A stretch of DNA of 64,000 nucleotides from Sabethes cyaneus (taxonomy: Eukaryota > Arthropoda > Insecta > Diptera > Culicidae): positions 201,952,939 through 202,016,938 of the forward strand of contig NC_071355.1 of assembly GCF_943734655.1 (NCBI RefSeq), in the 5' to 3' direction. This document shows, one piece after another, positions 34,820 through 45,379 of this stretch. Position numbers and translations under genes: made by a program. The stretch's first letter is position 1; each line of letters opens with the position of its first letter. The notes beneath the pieces were generated by a model. The model saw only the letters and a program-made list of their open reading frames with translations, did not search any database and was not told where the DNA came from.

Positions 34820-35636
34820 ATGCCTGTGGTTTATCCAAGAAAAATGCTGTCACGTTTTCATCCGTATCACGGTCAAAATATCATTCTGTTCGATGAAAAC
34901 ACTGTCGCATATCGGAAGGCCAGCTTCGGGAACGCGCTTACATTTAGCGAGAAACCACTGCAACCGGGAGAGATTTTCCTGTTGGAAATCGAAAAAAATG
35001 AACGCGGCTGGAGCGGCCACATGCGTCTTGGTTTGTCCTTGTAATTAGAATTGAATTTACACCAAGCTGATTTGGAATATTTCAATAGGTTTGACTCAGT
35101 TGAATATTCAACCGGCTTCATCATTGCAATATGCTTTACCGGATCTCGCGAATCTTGGTTCCAGTTGGGTGTTTCCTATAACGCGAACCGTTGGAAATGC
35201 TACTTCCAAAAGCAGCATTCTTGGCGAGGGAATCAATGTGAAAACTTCCCGTGGTGTGTTTCCACGGAGCTTACTGCGCCCTATTTCCCAGGATGGTGCC
35301 AGCGCAGATATTCTGCCCACCGACACCAACTCTCGGATTGGAATTGTTTTCGTGCCAACACCAGAGGAAACGGATAAGGCGGAAATGCACTTCATCATCA
35401 ACGGCGAAGATCAGGGTCCTTGCACGAAAGACATCCCGTACACGAAGGGCGCTCTGCACGTGGTGATTGATGTCTATGGTACTACCAAACAAGTCAAGAT
35501 CATACAATTGTACGGTATATCAACGCTTCAAAGCGCCTGTAGGGATGCAATTTTGACCAGGGTGTCCAAATCGGCAATCTGGCAACTTCCGCTGCCGGAG
35601 AGCCTCAAGGATTACTTGCTGCAGTACGGATCGTAA
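34820..35636 (+). CDS. NEURL2: Neuralized-like protein 2 orthologue (NHR domain, SOCS-box-like C-terminus)
   Basis: Two exons, 34820-35030 and 35089-35636, are joined across a 58-bp GT-AG intron to give 252 residues, close to the ~285 of vertebrate NEURL2/Ozz. One Neuralized homology repeat fills most of the protein: RFHPYHGQNIILFDENTVAY, ASFGNALTFSEKPLQPGEIF, ERGWSGHMRLGL, then after the junction TQLNIQPASSLQYALPDLA and SWVFPITR. The C-terminal ~40 residues (LQSACRDAILTRVSKSAIWQ, LPLPESLKDYLLQYGS) have the Leu...Cys...Leu-Pro spacing of a SOCS box. In vertebrates such proteins are substrate receptors for Elongin B/C-cullin E3 ligases. The ATG at 34820 (MPVVYPRKML) was chosen; an in-frame ATG at 34799 adds seven residues. 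Convergent with the RNF26-like gene. Confidence 0.85.
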
Positions 35637-36180
35637 AGGTGAATCGTTTAGGATGTATCTCTGCTTTGTATTTACTGTTTGAGAGACTGTACATTCTGAG
35701 TTTACTTCCATTTTACATAGAAAGTACACCATTTTTGTCGAAAGAGCGTTTACGGGGCGATGGGCGCAATGTAACTGACATATATACCGATTTGCACATT
35801 CTCAACAGCCGTGACCATATTCCACTTTTGTCGCTTCTTGATGCAGGAGCACCTGATTGAAGATCTGACGCCACCTGCTGAAACACCTTCTTGGCAAGAA
35901 TGATAGTTTTTATAGCATAGGTTTGTGATATGGATGAATCCAACAGGGTGATCATTAGATTTTTCTTTGCTTGTTGCTGACAAATTCTGAAAATTTATTC
36001 CCCTACATACTGTAAAGCATAATAATATTAGGAATACAGATATATCTCATTATAGAAAATGGTTTGTCATTAAAAATGTTTTTGAAACAATTCCCTAGAT
36101 AGGAATGTTGGTAATTACAAATGGGGCTTCTAGAAACAATGCTAAACAGACCACAAATGTAGGTCAAAACATTTTTATCT
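35637..36180. other. Shared 3' intergenic region between convergent genes
   Basis: AT-rich sequence separating the stop codons of the NEURL2-like (+) and RNF26-like (-) genes. No gene or element termini are seen. Confidence 0.6.
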
Positions 36181-36186
36181 TTTATT
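36181..36186 (-). promoter_or_regulatory. Candidate poly(A) signal of the RNF26-like gene
   Basis: AATAAA on the minus strand, 199 bp downstream of the RNF26-like stop codon. Confidence 0.4.
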
Positions 36187-36384
36187 CTTTATAGGTTACT
36201 TCTAATACACGTCTTACTGTTAGTGATGCTGATGATGAAAATCTTTTGATTTCCTTTTTTTGGTGGCAGGCGATGGTACCGATGGTACCATACAGCTCAG
36301 ACTATCACTTTAGCTTAATCTCCTAAGCCATATATTCTTACAGCCTAATTAAACTGCTGTTACAGCATAATTTTACAAGCTAAT

Positions 36385-37563
36385 TCAGATGAATACATCC
36401 ATCTTTCGAAGAATTCGTGCCCTGCAGATTGGGCAGTAACGGTCGTAATTTTCGAGCTGTTGAGCGCACTGTTTGCACAGGCACAGATGACCGCACGGTA
36501 TGAGGACAACCGTTTTGTCGTTATCCTCGCAGATGATGCAAAGTCCGATGCTGGTTGTTCGTCGTGGAGACTTTTTATTGCTGTTAGTTATTTGAGCAAA
36601 TTGTGATCTTGTTGAGTGTTGTGATGATGGGGAATGTCTGTCTCGGCTGTCGGTTTGCCTGGCATGCAATTGTTCCGTTGTGTTCCGACGTCGTTCGGTG
36701 AATGTGAAAAAGTTTCGAATAAAGCGAATGCAATGAATGATATCCGTGTCGTAAATATGAACTGTGCGCCTTCGTAAATAGGTCAATCTAGCCAGAAAGA
36801 AAAGCAAGGCATCCAAGATGCATTGTGAAATTTTTTGACGAGTTCGGGTTAGTTTCCGGCGTATTCCGCGTGCATAGGGCAGTAATTTGCGACAAAAATA
36901 TCGCATGATTCGGTAACAGAAATAAACTATTCTTTTTGTCAATCGGGGATTCAGGTACGCTAGACACAAAATAATTATTCCAGCAACGGAGTGTAGTGGT
37001 ACATCCTTTACTAAAAACCGAATCACTCGACGTGCTATATCCAAAGTTTGGTTTCCAGTGTTGACCGAGATCTTTCCGATGATTGTTAATACCTCACCGA
37101 GGAATCGTGAAATCATTACAAACAAAACTCCAGGCAGGGTCACCAGAAACCAGGCACCATCTCCAACTAGTACCAACAGCCGTTTGAGAAACTCGAACGT
37201 AAAAATTGGAACTGTTAGCAGCCGTCCAGACAGCAGTTCTCCAATAACATTTCTTACGAACTGAAAAGCTTGTCCGGTCGATAGCACCGCTGAAGTAACT
37301 CCATCCAGAATCGCTGAAAAACTTTCAATGCAGAACGTCGCTATGGTACTCAATCCGGTTTTGAAGTCCTCAATAAAGTAAGAATAATCTTCGCAAAATA
37401 CAACCATAAACTGGCCGACTGCTTGCAGTGTATTCCAGGTCACCGAGGATATGTTGACGATGATTGCGACTAGTACTTTTCCGATGAAGACGCTTATTTT
37501 TAGTAAATAGTTCAGAAAGTGAAAAAAATTCACAATGAACTCCGAGATCTCTGCCAGTGCCAT
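36385..37563 (-). CDS. RNF26: RNF26-like multi-spanning membrane RING E3 ubiquitin ligase
   Basis: A single 392-codon exon. The first ~225 residues contain several hydrophobic segments (for example ISVFIGKVLVAIIVNISSV, LLVLVGDGAWFLVTLPGVLF, SVAGIIILCLAYL) followed by a basic Arg-rich stretch. The C-terminal 51 residues are a RING finger: C-x2-C (CIIC at 342), then CGHLCLCKQC and CPICRARI, with all eight zinc ligands in the C3HC4/C3HC5 arrangement. This architecture, membrane segments first and RING at the extreme C-terminus, is that of vertebrate RNF26, an ER ligase that positions endosomes and modulates STING signalling. Orthology is inferred from architecture and the RING. The gene has no intron. 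A truncated paralogue lacking the RING lies at 53864-54430, and the leader just before the ATG (GTTGGCAACGTATT) is conserved between them. Confidence 0.82.
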   Translation of the reverse strand: MALAEISEFIVNFFHFLNYLLKISVFIGKVLVAIIVNISSVTWNTLQAVGQFMVVFCEDYSYFIEDFKTGLSTIATFCIESFSAILDGVTSAVLSTGQAFQFVRNVIGELLSGRLLTVPIFTFEFLKRLLVLVGDGAWFLVTLPGVLFVMISRFLGEVLTIIGKISVNTGNQTLDIARRVIRFLVKDVPLHSVAGIIILCLAYLNPRLTKRIVYFCYRIMRYFCRKLLPYARGIRRKLTRTRQKISQCILDALLFFLARLTYLRRRTVHIYDTDIIHCIRFIRNFFTFTERRRNTTEQLHARQTDSRDRHSPSSQHSTRSQFAQITNSNKKSPRRTTSIGLCIICEDNDKTVVLIPCGHLCLCKQCAQQLENYDRYCPICRARILRKMDVFI

Positions 37564-37930
37564 TCTGCCGTCAATACGTTGCCAACGATTAGAGAAAGAT
37601 GCGCGCTTAATTGTTACATTTCTGACCGTTTCACTTAAGTTTTAAAACTGAGAGTTACATAAAACACTAAACAATTTGCGAAAATTTTGTTCGATAAAGC
37701 AAAACCGGGCTCATTCAAAGCAAAGCGGTTGCGTGCGGGACTGCTTGTTTATTATTTGTCTGTCAGTTGGGTTTTGAATGAAAACGGTGTAATTTGCTCG
37801 ACTTTTGGGTGTGGAAGAGGGAAGAGGAAAGAGCAAGGGAAGTGCTCTGCTCTCACTACACGCTTATCAGCACGACTAAAATATACAAGTTGAATGTGAA
37901 CATTAATGGCACTGCTATCTTTTTGTTAAA

Positions 37931-38218
37931 GCACTGACGAACTGACATGACACTTAGAAGAAAATCCTTTAAAAACCGTCGTCCTGCAAATTTTGCTTGC
38001 ACACTAGCACCCTCTGTTATGCATGTTGCGGAATAGCTTACATATGCAGGGTTTTATGCTGTAGGGTTTTATACATTTGAATGGTTTTATACTGAAAACT
38101 CAAAGCAACACTTGCGCGCCGCGGTGTGGCCATGTTGCGAAACATGCTTTTTTGAAAAATGAGTGGTTTTTGATTGGACGATGGAACTATCGCGAGTGTC
38201 TCGTCTGTTTGTCTGTGG
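37931..38218 (-). repeat. Diverged repeat, right member of an inverted pair
   Basis: Reverse-complement counterpart of 34055-34337, sharing GCGCCGCGGTGTGGCCATG-like and CACACTAGCACCCTCTGTTA-like landmarks with many substitutions. It lies in the promoter-side region of the RNF26-like gene. Confidence 0.75.
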
Positions 38219-38463
38219 TTAAAGTTTACTAGTTCAACCAGGGATAAACGACCGGGTAACACAAGTAACAACGGTAGCTGAATTACAAGCGTAATGACCC
38301 TTTACGGGTTGGTTTAAGGCGATCAAAGCTGTATAAAGTAAGCACTTAAATGGTGTTTAAATAAGTGATGTTTAAGCTATTTTAAGCTATGCACCAAGGT
38401 GCGATGCCAGTGTGAACTGGGAGTGCGCCGTAAATACTAAAGATATATCTTTATAGAGCAATA

Positions 38464-38792
38464 CCACAGAGAACAGACATCCAAGCGAAAGGTCCCCACT
38501 TGGATAAAACTTATGTCAAATTAGTTGCGGAACTATAGTGATGATGTCGCTAAAGGCGCATAAAATGCAACACTAAACTCACAACAGTTAGCTTCTGGCG
38601 CTAGCATAACGCTTGTAGTCCATATATACTAGCGCCAGAGAAGCCAAAGGTTGTCAGTGTGCAAATCAAAAGAATCATTTAGTTGGGAAACCATAGTGAT
38701 GGTGACAGTAGCATATTAGATGATTTTAATTTGAAATTTTATCCAAGAATTCCCGAAAATTTTGTTCCTGAATGGATGTCTGTTCTCTGTGG
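38464..38792. mobile_element. 329-bp MITE with CCACAGAGAACAGACATCC ends and 5-bp duplication
   Basis: The 19-bp terminal repeat CCACAGAGAACAGACATCC is perfect at both ends in inverse orientation. Both flanks read CAATA (38459-38463 and 38793-38797), a candidate 5-bp target-site duplication. At the centre a second inverted pair, TCTGGCGCTAG and CTAGCGCCAGA (about 38591-38634), forms a hairpin. No coding capacity. Confidence 0.85.
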
Positions 38793-38840
38793 CAATACTT
38801 AGTTCAGCAATCTTATGGATAATATTGTCAATTGCAAGGA

Positions 38841-39021
38841 AAATTGTACCATCCAAAGTGCGATATCGCTCATAAAAGTGCTATTTTGCATTAAATCGTT
38901 TCGGTATCTTCGGCGCACTTATTGCTTGGAAGATAACGAAAAAGTGCGCCGAAGATACCGAAACGATTTAATGCAAAATAGCACTTTTATGAGCGATATC
39001 GCACTTTGGATGGTACAATTT
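38841..39021. repeat. Perfect inverted repeat: 80-bp arms, 21-bp loop
   Basis: Bases 38841-38920 and 38942-39021 are exact reverse complements over all 80 positions; the similarity stops abruptly at both outer edges. The loop is 38921-38941. Transcription from either strand would give a perfect 80-bp hairpin, the form of insect hairpin-RNA (hpRNA) loci processed by Dicer-2. Very recent inverted duplication or a sequencing foldback artefact are alternatives. Confidence 0.95.
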
Positions 39022-39059
39022 AACATATACAATACAATATAACATATAGAAGAAAAAGC

Positions 39060-39310
39060 TCTGGAAAAAGTATGCAGGTCTGCGCTTAATATGTGCTAGC
39101 CTTGATTGTTCAGAAGCAAGCGTCAGACTAGCGGGTGATACATCGGACTGGTTTGAGACATTAGGTGGTTTGAACCAAGGTGACGGGCTATCAAATTCAC
39201 TGTTCAACATTGCATTGAAAGGTGCTTGCGCAAACAATATTCAGCAGAGAACTTGATAGAGGCCGACGTCTTAGAGGTAGACCCCGTACCCGTTGGATGA
39301 GCGCTTAATG
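39060..39310 (+). mobile_element. LINE fragment: RT block joined to C-terminal end by internal deletion
   Basis: The plus strand encodes SEASVRLAGDTSDWFETLGG, then LNQGDGLSNSLFNIALKGA, the standard RT block of the mosquito LINE family. About 40 bp later comes RGRPRTRWM, the C-terminal basic motif. Some 1.5 kb normally separating them is missing. Confidence 0.75.
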
Positions 39311-39340
39311 GTGGGACAGTGGATGTTAAGGAGCAAATAA

Positions 39341-39434
39341 AATGCTGCACCAACGCGTCCGTCAGCGTTATTCTGACAGTTTTCCCATGGGTTTACTGTC
39401 AAATTGGCGTTGACGGATGTGTTGAGGCAGCATT
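39341..39434. ncRNA. 94-nt imperfect hairpin, pre-miRNA-sized
   Basis: Two 40-nt arms (39341-39380 and 39395-39434) pair at 31 of 40 positions as DNA. Five of the nine differences would be G-U wobbles in RNA on the plus strand, leaving four mismatches and a 14-nt loop. It could be a small foldback MITE or a miRNA/hpRNA precursor. No expression evidence is available. Confidence 0.4.
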
Positions 39435-39914
39435 CTGTTTGGGCCACCCCATCGACATCTGCATATCTAGCTGCAGTGAACGTCAGCGACAGCATGTCCT
39501 GGGCTCAAAATTTGACAGCGGGCTCAAATCAGACTGCTGGCAGTTGAGTGAAACGTAGTGCTGACATGCTATCTCATTTTCGCACATGTTTTCGCGGCGA
39601 AAACATGGTTGCCTGCCGATGGGGTGATTTGGGCCGATGCAATTTTAGTTCAGGCTTTTTAATTCAGTGTACTTTAACGGTGTAATACACGTTATGGTGC
39701 AATTGAATGAACCCCCTGTTCTTATCAGTAACTGTCAGTCTCATGAAAACAAATCGGGAATTGGGTATAAAATATTTTGTTTTCTTTATTTCTACGCGTT
39801 TTATATTGCTGTTTATACGTTTTGCTCAAACCTGAAAGTCTCGTAACACCGAAAAATTTTACAGAAAGTTCGTTCTGCAATGTTTCACACTGACGGTAGA
39901 GTTCAAAAACCATA

Positions 39915-42900
39915 ATGTTATCTTCGTTTTCCGAAACGCGTTTCGGCGCGTGCGGACCGACATCTAACGGAGGAGTCGGAATGGATTCCACCGGGTGCCT
40001 TACGCGGCACAGTGCTTGGGTGCATGAGTACCGGGACCTGCAGGCGAACGTAATGTCGGTGGATTGGACTGGCTCATGGATACTGCTCGCCGGCAGGAGG
40101 CAGCTGGCTCTTCAATCGATGCGTGATTATGAGATTAGCTGCGAGTCGGCCAGTGCAACGAGAGAGGAATGTACCGGCGGTGCCGGTGGTTTGAGTAAAT
40201 TTCCACGACTCTGGAAGTACGAAGTGTCCGCCGCCGAGTGGGCTATATGCCAAAATAGTCAAGAGTACTGTGCGATTGCGACCAGCCAGACGATTGAGGT
40301 TGTCACCTGGAAGTCGGGACTGCCTACGTTGAAACATTCGCTAAGGGCGCATACGAGAATGATAACGGATATCGATTGGCACTCAAAGGTGCCCCACTTG
40401 TTGGCGAGTTGTTCGATTGATACTTTTACTCACTTGTGGGATCTGCGGGATCCCCGGAAACCTGTACTGTCCTTGAATGCTGTTTGTATGTCTGGTGCTA
40501 GTCAGGTTGGATTCAATAGAGTATCGGGTAATCTAGTAGCCACGGCTCACGATGGGGATTTGAGAATTTGGGATCAGAGAAAAGGTTCTTGTCCGATACA
40601 GTATATAACGGCTCATTTGTCGCGAATTCACGGAATCAATTGGAGTCATGATCAGGAAACCAGTTTATCGACTGCCAGTCAGGATGGAACGGTAAAGTAT
40701 TTTGACATTAATAATCCAAGACGGGCGGAAAAAATTATCACGACATCATGTCCGGTGTGGAGGGCACGTTATACACCTTTTGCGGATGGGTTGGTTACGA
40801 TTAGTGTTCCTCATCAGGGACGAGGGGAGCATAGTTTGTTGATGTGGAACAACTCCAAGCAGGATGCTCCAATTTGCTCGTTGGTAGGTCATACGGACGT
40901 TGTTCTGGACTTTGCATGGAGAAGGAATAGTTTGGTCCATTCAGACCCGGAGCTTATTACCTGGTCTAGAGATCAGACGTTGCGGGTGTGGCGAATCGAT
41001 GAAGAAGTTCGAAAGCTTTGCGAGCGTTATCCACCGGAAGACGATGATGGGTTGATTATAGAGGAAGGTACTGCTTTGAGTAAAGTCAGCTCGGGAAATA
41101 GTATGAAAAGTCCGACTCGAGAAAAACAACCATCAGTGTCACTGCAGCATGAGTTTTCCTTGTTGAATCCTAATATTCCCCATATAGATATTGAGGTGTT
41201 AGACCCAATTAAGCGTACTGCTACAGTACGAATCTCTGTTAACGGTTATGTTATTATGCTGCAAGTGAATTTTCCGCAGCTTTATCCCAATAATGGAGTC
41301 GGTCCGGAGTTCGTTTACTGTCAGGGAACTTCACTGGATGAGAATCTGTCGGTGACTTTGATGAAAGTTCTTCGTATGACCGCAAGTCAAAGAGTTAGGA
41401 AAGGTCGAACGTGCTTGGAGCAATGTTTGCGAGCGCTGGTGACGCAGTTGAAGAAATCCTCCAACAACGGAGACAAGCATTTACGTCTCCAATCACCTCG
41501 ATTGGAAGGAGCGCTGAGCAGTGCTCTGCACGACGCTTGTGTTCCCTTCCCGAAGACTTCTGGAGCTCGGTTCAGTCAAGTTGGCATACTGGTTACGTTC
41601 TCTAGACCGCTGAATACCAAACGAATCAGTTTGAAGCATCAAAACACAACACCCCGGGCGCTATCTGCGCTTAGCGGGGGCTATCTAGGAAATGTGATGG
41701 GATCACAACCCATTCTGTATGCTCATCGCGATTCAAGCGCGTCGTCTTTCTATTTGCACGATCGAGTAAGTTTTTGTGGGATTTTATATTGGCATAAATT
41801 GGGTCTAATTATCTTGCTTTCAATGTAAATTAGAAAACATCCAGAACGCGTGGAACGGTGCCAAAAACGTCTGTTGCAATGGTTAACGTTTATGATGTTT
41901 CAAAAATTCTGTACGTTAGTAAGGAGCTGGCGGAAAACTACATTATCAACACTTCGAATGTTTCAGGTAAAGATCCAAAATCATATAAATGTCCCTTCGT
42001 AGAATAAATCTTATGCGTTTCAAACTATATTCTCAATTTAGTTATGTGCCGTCACAACAAGCAGGTGGCGGAAAAGTATGGCCGACCGGACCTGGTTCAG
42101 TGCTGGTCGCTAGCGGAAATGATTGCCCAGCCGAATACGGACTTCGACACTGATGATGATATGCTCTGCTCGCAGAATCCGTTCGCCAAAAGCTTGCTGG
42201 AATCACTGTAAGTTCTGGCTTTCGTCTTTGAACAAAAATAATCTTTGACCCCGACTGTATTGCCTTCGACAGGATCAACCATTTTGCTAAGATATACGAC
42301 ATCCAGACGGCGGCGATGCTTTGCTGTGCTTTCGGACGGCATTGCCCGTCTGCGTTTGAGTTGTCCCGAAGTTCTAGTTCCAGCAGTAAATCTGCCAACC
42401 AAAGCGTAAGTACCAGCTTTGCCGTGTGTGTTTGTAGTTATTTTTTATGAGATAATATTAGCATTTGGGTTAAAGTTTTTACTGATGCGGGAAAGCATGT
42501 CCTCTAGGTAATTGCTTTAGAATTTTATTAACTAAAACAACTCTTTAAGAATCGAAACCATGAGAAACAACGTTCTACGCAAAGAAAATTCTAATCCAGA
42601 AGATATGCTCTCTTGTTACCAGTTATAAGTGGTATTCCAGTAACATTTACTTCGCGTTATTGTTAGTAATATTTTCAAAGATGATAGCGTACCACTTTTA
42701 TTTAATTTTTTACAATGTAACGTAAACAATAGAGCTTTCTTTCCGGATAGAAACCCATCTAATAACTTAAAAGAAATTTCCAGCCAATTCGAATTAAGGT
42801 TCCGGAAGGAAAGTTTTCATTTTCATATTTCTACTAGTATGAGTACAGTAAGTTTTTATTAAGATTACAATAAATTAATGCATCCTGTTGCTGTTGAATC

Positions 42901-43858
42901 GTTGAATCAAAGAATGTGTGTTTTTCGTAGTCTAACTGCTTTAGTAAAAAACTAATCATACGTGTTGTTGTGGTATAGTTTAATATCCTCCCTCTACATT
43001 GGATTATTTTTTCCTCACTCTTATAGCACTTACTTAGTGGTCTTCGCAAAATCAAGGTAATTGGCTAGTTTTATTTTCAGTTTTGATACACTTATATTTT
43101 ATTATTTCGACCAAATAATATTGTAGTAAAGCTGCGCCATGAGACTAATTTTTAAATTAAAAAGAATAGGATTCATTCGCACGTGTGTAAAGGTTTTCAT
43201 GCATGAGCATATTTGTGGCTTAGTATAAAGAAATAGTTCCAGTAATGATTTTAGATGTACAAAATGCAGATTACATTTAATTTAGAATCAATTATTTTCG
43301 CAAAATTAGCCAAGCGGATCTCCCTACCATACCATTCTGCCGGTGGAGAGTACCAACTCCAACGCCGTTTGGAGCCTAGCTCAACAGTTGAAGCATCTAC
43401 GGAGTAACTCGTGGTCGGACTCGCTGGACGATTGTCGGATCGCCGGTCTTGGCGATATTAATCGCAGCCTGCTGGGAGACAGCAATCGTTACCTGTACGA
43501 CAATTTCAAGCGTTCCTACGCGGAGATGCTGTACCGTTGGGGTTTACTGGTTACGCGTACCAAAGTGCTAAAGTATCTGTCTAATTACGTTGATCCTCCC
43601 CGTTGTGTGGAGTTCGTTACAGAATGCTTGCACTGTGGCCGGATTGGTTCCCCGGCGTGCTCGTCATGTCGGAAGCTGGTCCTATATTGCACACTCTGTC
43701 GGCTACCCGTTCGAGGGGCAGCGAATGCCTGCTTGAACTGTGGCCACGGTGGGCATACAGAGCATATGCGAATCTGGTTCGAGAAGTACGACGAATGTGC
43801 CACCGGATGTGGATGTCATTGTTTGAAAAAGAGCTCGGCACTTTGTGAAATGAATTAA
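39915..43858 (+). CDS. WDR59: WDR59 orthologue, GATOR2 complex subunit
   Basis: Five exons, 39915-41765, 41834-41966, 42042-42207, 42273-42405 and 43310-43858, total 2832 nt and 943 residues; the human protein is about 974. An N-terminal WD40 propeller is clear (VMSVDWTGSW, MITDIDWHSKVPHLLASCSI, LVATAHDGDLRIWDQRKG, RIHGINWSHD, ELITWSRDQTLRVWRIDEE). An RWD domain follows (LQHEFSLLNPNIP, VNFPQLYPNN). The C-terminus is a Cys/His-rich zinc-binding RING-like module at about 866-936 (CLHCGRIG, CTLCRLPVRG, CLNCGHGGHTEHM, CATGCGCHC), as in all WDR59 proteins. GATOR2 sits at the lysosome and restrains GATOR1, promoting TORC1 activity when amino acids are present. A spacer around 'FPRTSGARF' is also conserved. 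The ATG at 39915 leaves about 25 extra residues before the conserved start; an internal ATG at 39981 is an alternative. Confidence 0.96.
42406..43309 (+). other. Large WDR59 intron, no inserted gene seen
   Basis: A 904-bp AT-rich intron starting GTAAGT and ending AAAATTAG, much longer than the other three (65-75 bp). No element termini were recognised. Confidence 0.7.
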
Positions 43859-43935
43859 TCTGTTAATTTTTGTTCTACAGAAATATAATTTACATAATAA
43901 TACATAATAATGGTTAATACTGCGCTTATTTAAAT

Positions 43936-43941
43936 AATAAA
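43936..43941 (+). promoter_or_regulatory. Candidate poly(A) signal of WDR59
   Basis: AATAAA 78 bp after the TAA stop at 43856-43858. Confidence 0.5.
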
Positions 43942-44399
43942 GAGAAATTGATTTCAACGGTGTGAAATTAAGTCCTCTGAAAAATGGATTTGACACGAAT
44001 TTCATTTGAGTATTTTTTTTCCTTTTTTATTCGAAAGGTTTTTTTCAGTTTCGTTCAATGAGAGAGGATCATCATTGTCATTAGAAGGTCGAGAACTGTG
44101 GATTCAATTAGAAGTGTGCTTAACGAAATTAGAACTGTTTTTCTTGCCTGCATTGGAGTCTCCTTTGGCGCTATTGAAGTAGCAAGGCATCCTTCGAAGA
44201 AAACCCGTACGCAGTCTGCTGCTACCGTGGATGCAGCAACAGACCAGAGCTCCTAGAGCGCAATCAATTTTCGGTTCTCCCGACATCGAGGACATCGGTA
44301 ATGGCGATTCTGTCGCCAAAAAGGAACGTGTGCCCTCGTTCTTCACCTTTGTCAGAGATCTTATCAAGCTCAACGTTGAGCTGACTAAAGCTGGCTTGT

Positions 44400-44900
44400 G
44401 ACCGCGCTTTTCACGTGGTAATAAAAATCTGGTGCTCCAGCTTGCAACAGTTCGAGCATGCAGCATGACGAAACCACTGAAGGTGGTCTTACGTGGTATG
44501 CCGCCAATCGAGGTAGCAATCGTACAAACTGAACTAGAGGACTGGACCGAAGGCACATGCCATCTACCCGTTGAATAGTCGAGTTGAATGAGACCAAGGC
44601 CAGCTCTCGAGATCAGTTGCTTCTGGTCCACTTCGTCAAGGGATCCACCACCATCGGTGTACTGGGCAACATCCGGGATTCGTTCCGTATCATCGAGATG
44701 TACCAAATGCTTTCGGTTTGGCGCCGGACAGTTCAACTAGAATCTCCAGATCGAGGACATCCATTTTGGACATCTTTATAACGAACGTGGGAACGTGGCC
44801 ATCTCCACAGTACCAGAGGTCTTCGAAGAACTATTCTGCTAGCACTACCTTGTGGTGCTGAAGCTTACTGGACAGTCGGCCCCAACGAAACGAATCACCT
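44400..44900 (+). mobile_element. Retrotransposon ORF1 (gag-like) remnant with Pre-C2HC domain
   Basis: In one plus-strand frame 44411-44576 reads NKNLVLQLATVRACSMTKPL followed by KVVLRGMPPIEVAIVQTELE. This is the Pre-C2HC pattern (Pro-x-Lys-x-Val-x-Arg-Gly-Leu/Met-Pro...Glu-x2-Glu) found before the zinc knuckles of arthropod non-LTR ORF1/gag proteins. Stops follow, and neighbouring frames hold short continuation. The long minus-strand frame here (44104-44736) is its antisense shadow. Confidence 0.6.
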
Positions 44901-45377
44901 CAAATAGATTCCACCATCAAACATCTGATGAAAATTCGTAATGTATATCGGCGTCAATACTAGCGTACTGGTGGCCGGCAGAAACAGTTAAGAAACAAGG
45001 AATTTCAACAGAAGTTGTTGCATCTTCTTCTGTTCTGTTGCATCCCACCTCATTCAAAACCAATCTGGTCTTTGACTAAGGTCCTTAAAAAGAAGCCAGA
45101 GCTTAGCCCTCCTCTTGTCTTGTCAGGTGGCTCAGGCGATAGATTTTTACTGATCACTCCAAGTGAAAAACTGGGCGCGATGAGTCAGCAGTTTGTAATG
45201 TCACACAATCTGGGATAGAATATTGTCAGCCCATACGAGTACTCTGTTGTCAAGGGAGTCGCCGAGGTTGATCGATTGGAGGAAGAAAAAATCACCACTC
45301 AACTTGTCAGTGTACCATGCCACTGTCTGTCAAAAGAATAAAACTTTACCATGCGTAGCAACTAGCGTAGCAAAGTG
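44901..45377. other. Intergenic DNA, no gene seen
   Basis: May contain further decayed retrotransposon sequence adjoining the ORF1 remnant, but no motif could be defended. Confidence 0.35.
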
Positions 45378-45379
45378 TA

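Noticed and set aside
34055..38218. Composite transposon carrying the NEURL2-like and RNF26-like genes
   Set aside because: The inverted repeats are diverged, have no target-site duplication at their outer edges, and both genes are ordinary conserved host genes.
44104..44736. 210-codon minus-strand open frame
   Set aside because: It is antisense to the Pre-C2HC retrotransposon remnant and shows no domain.
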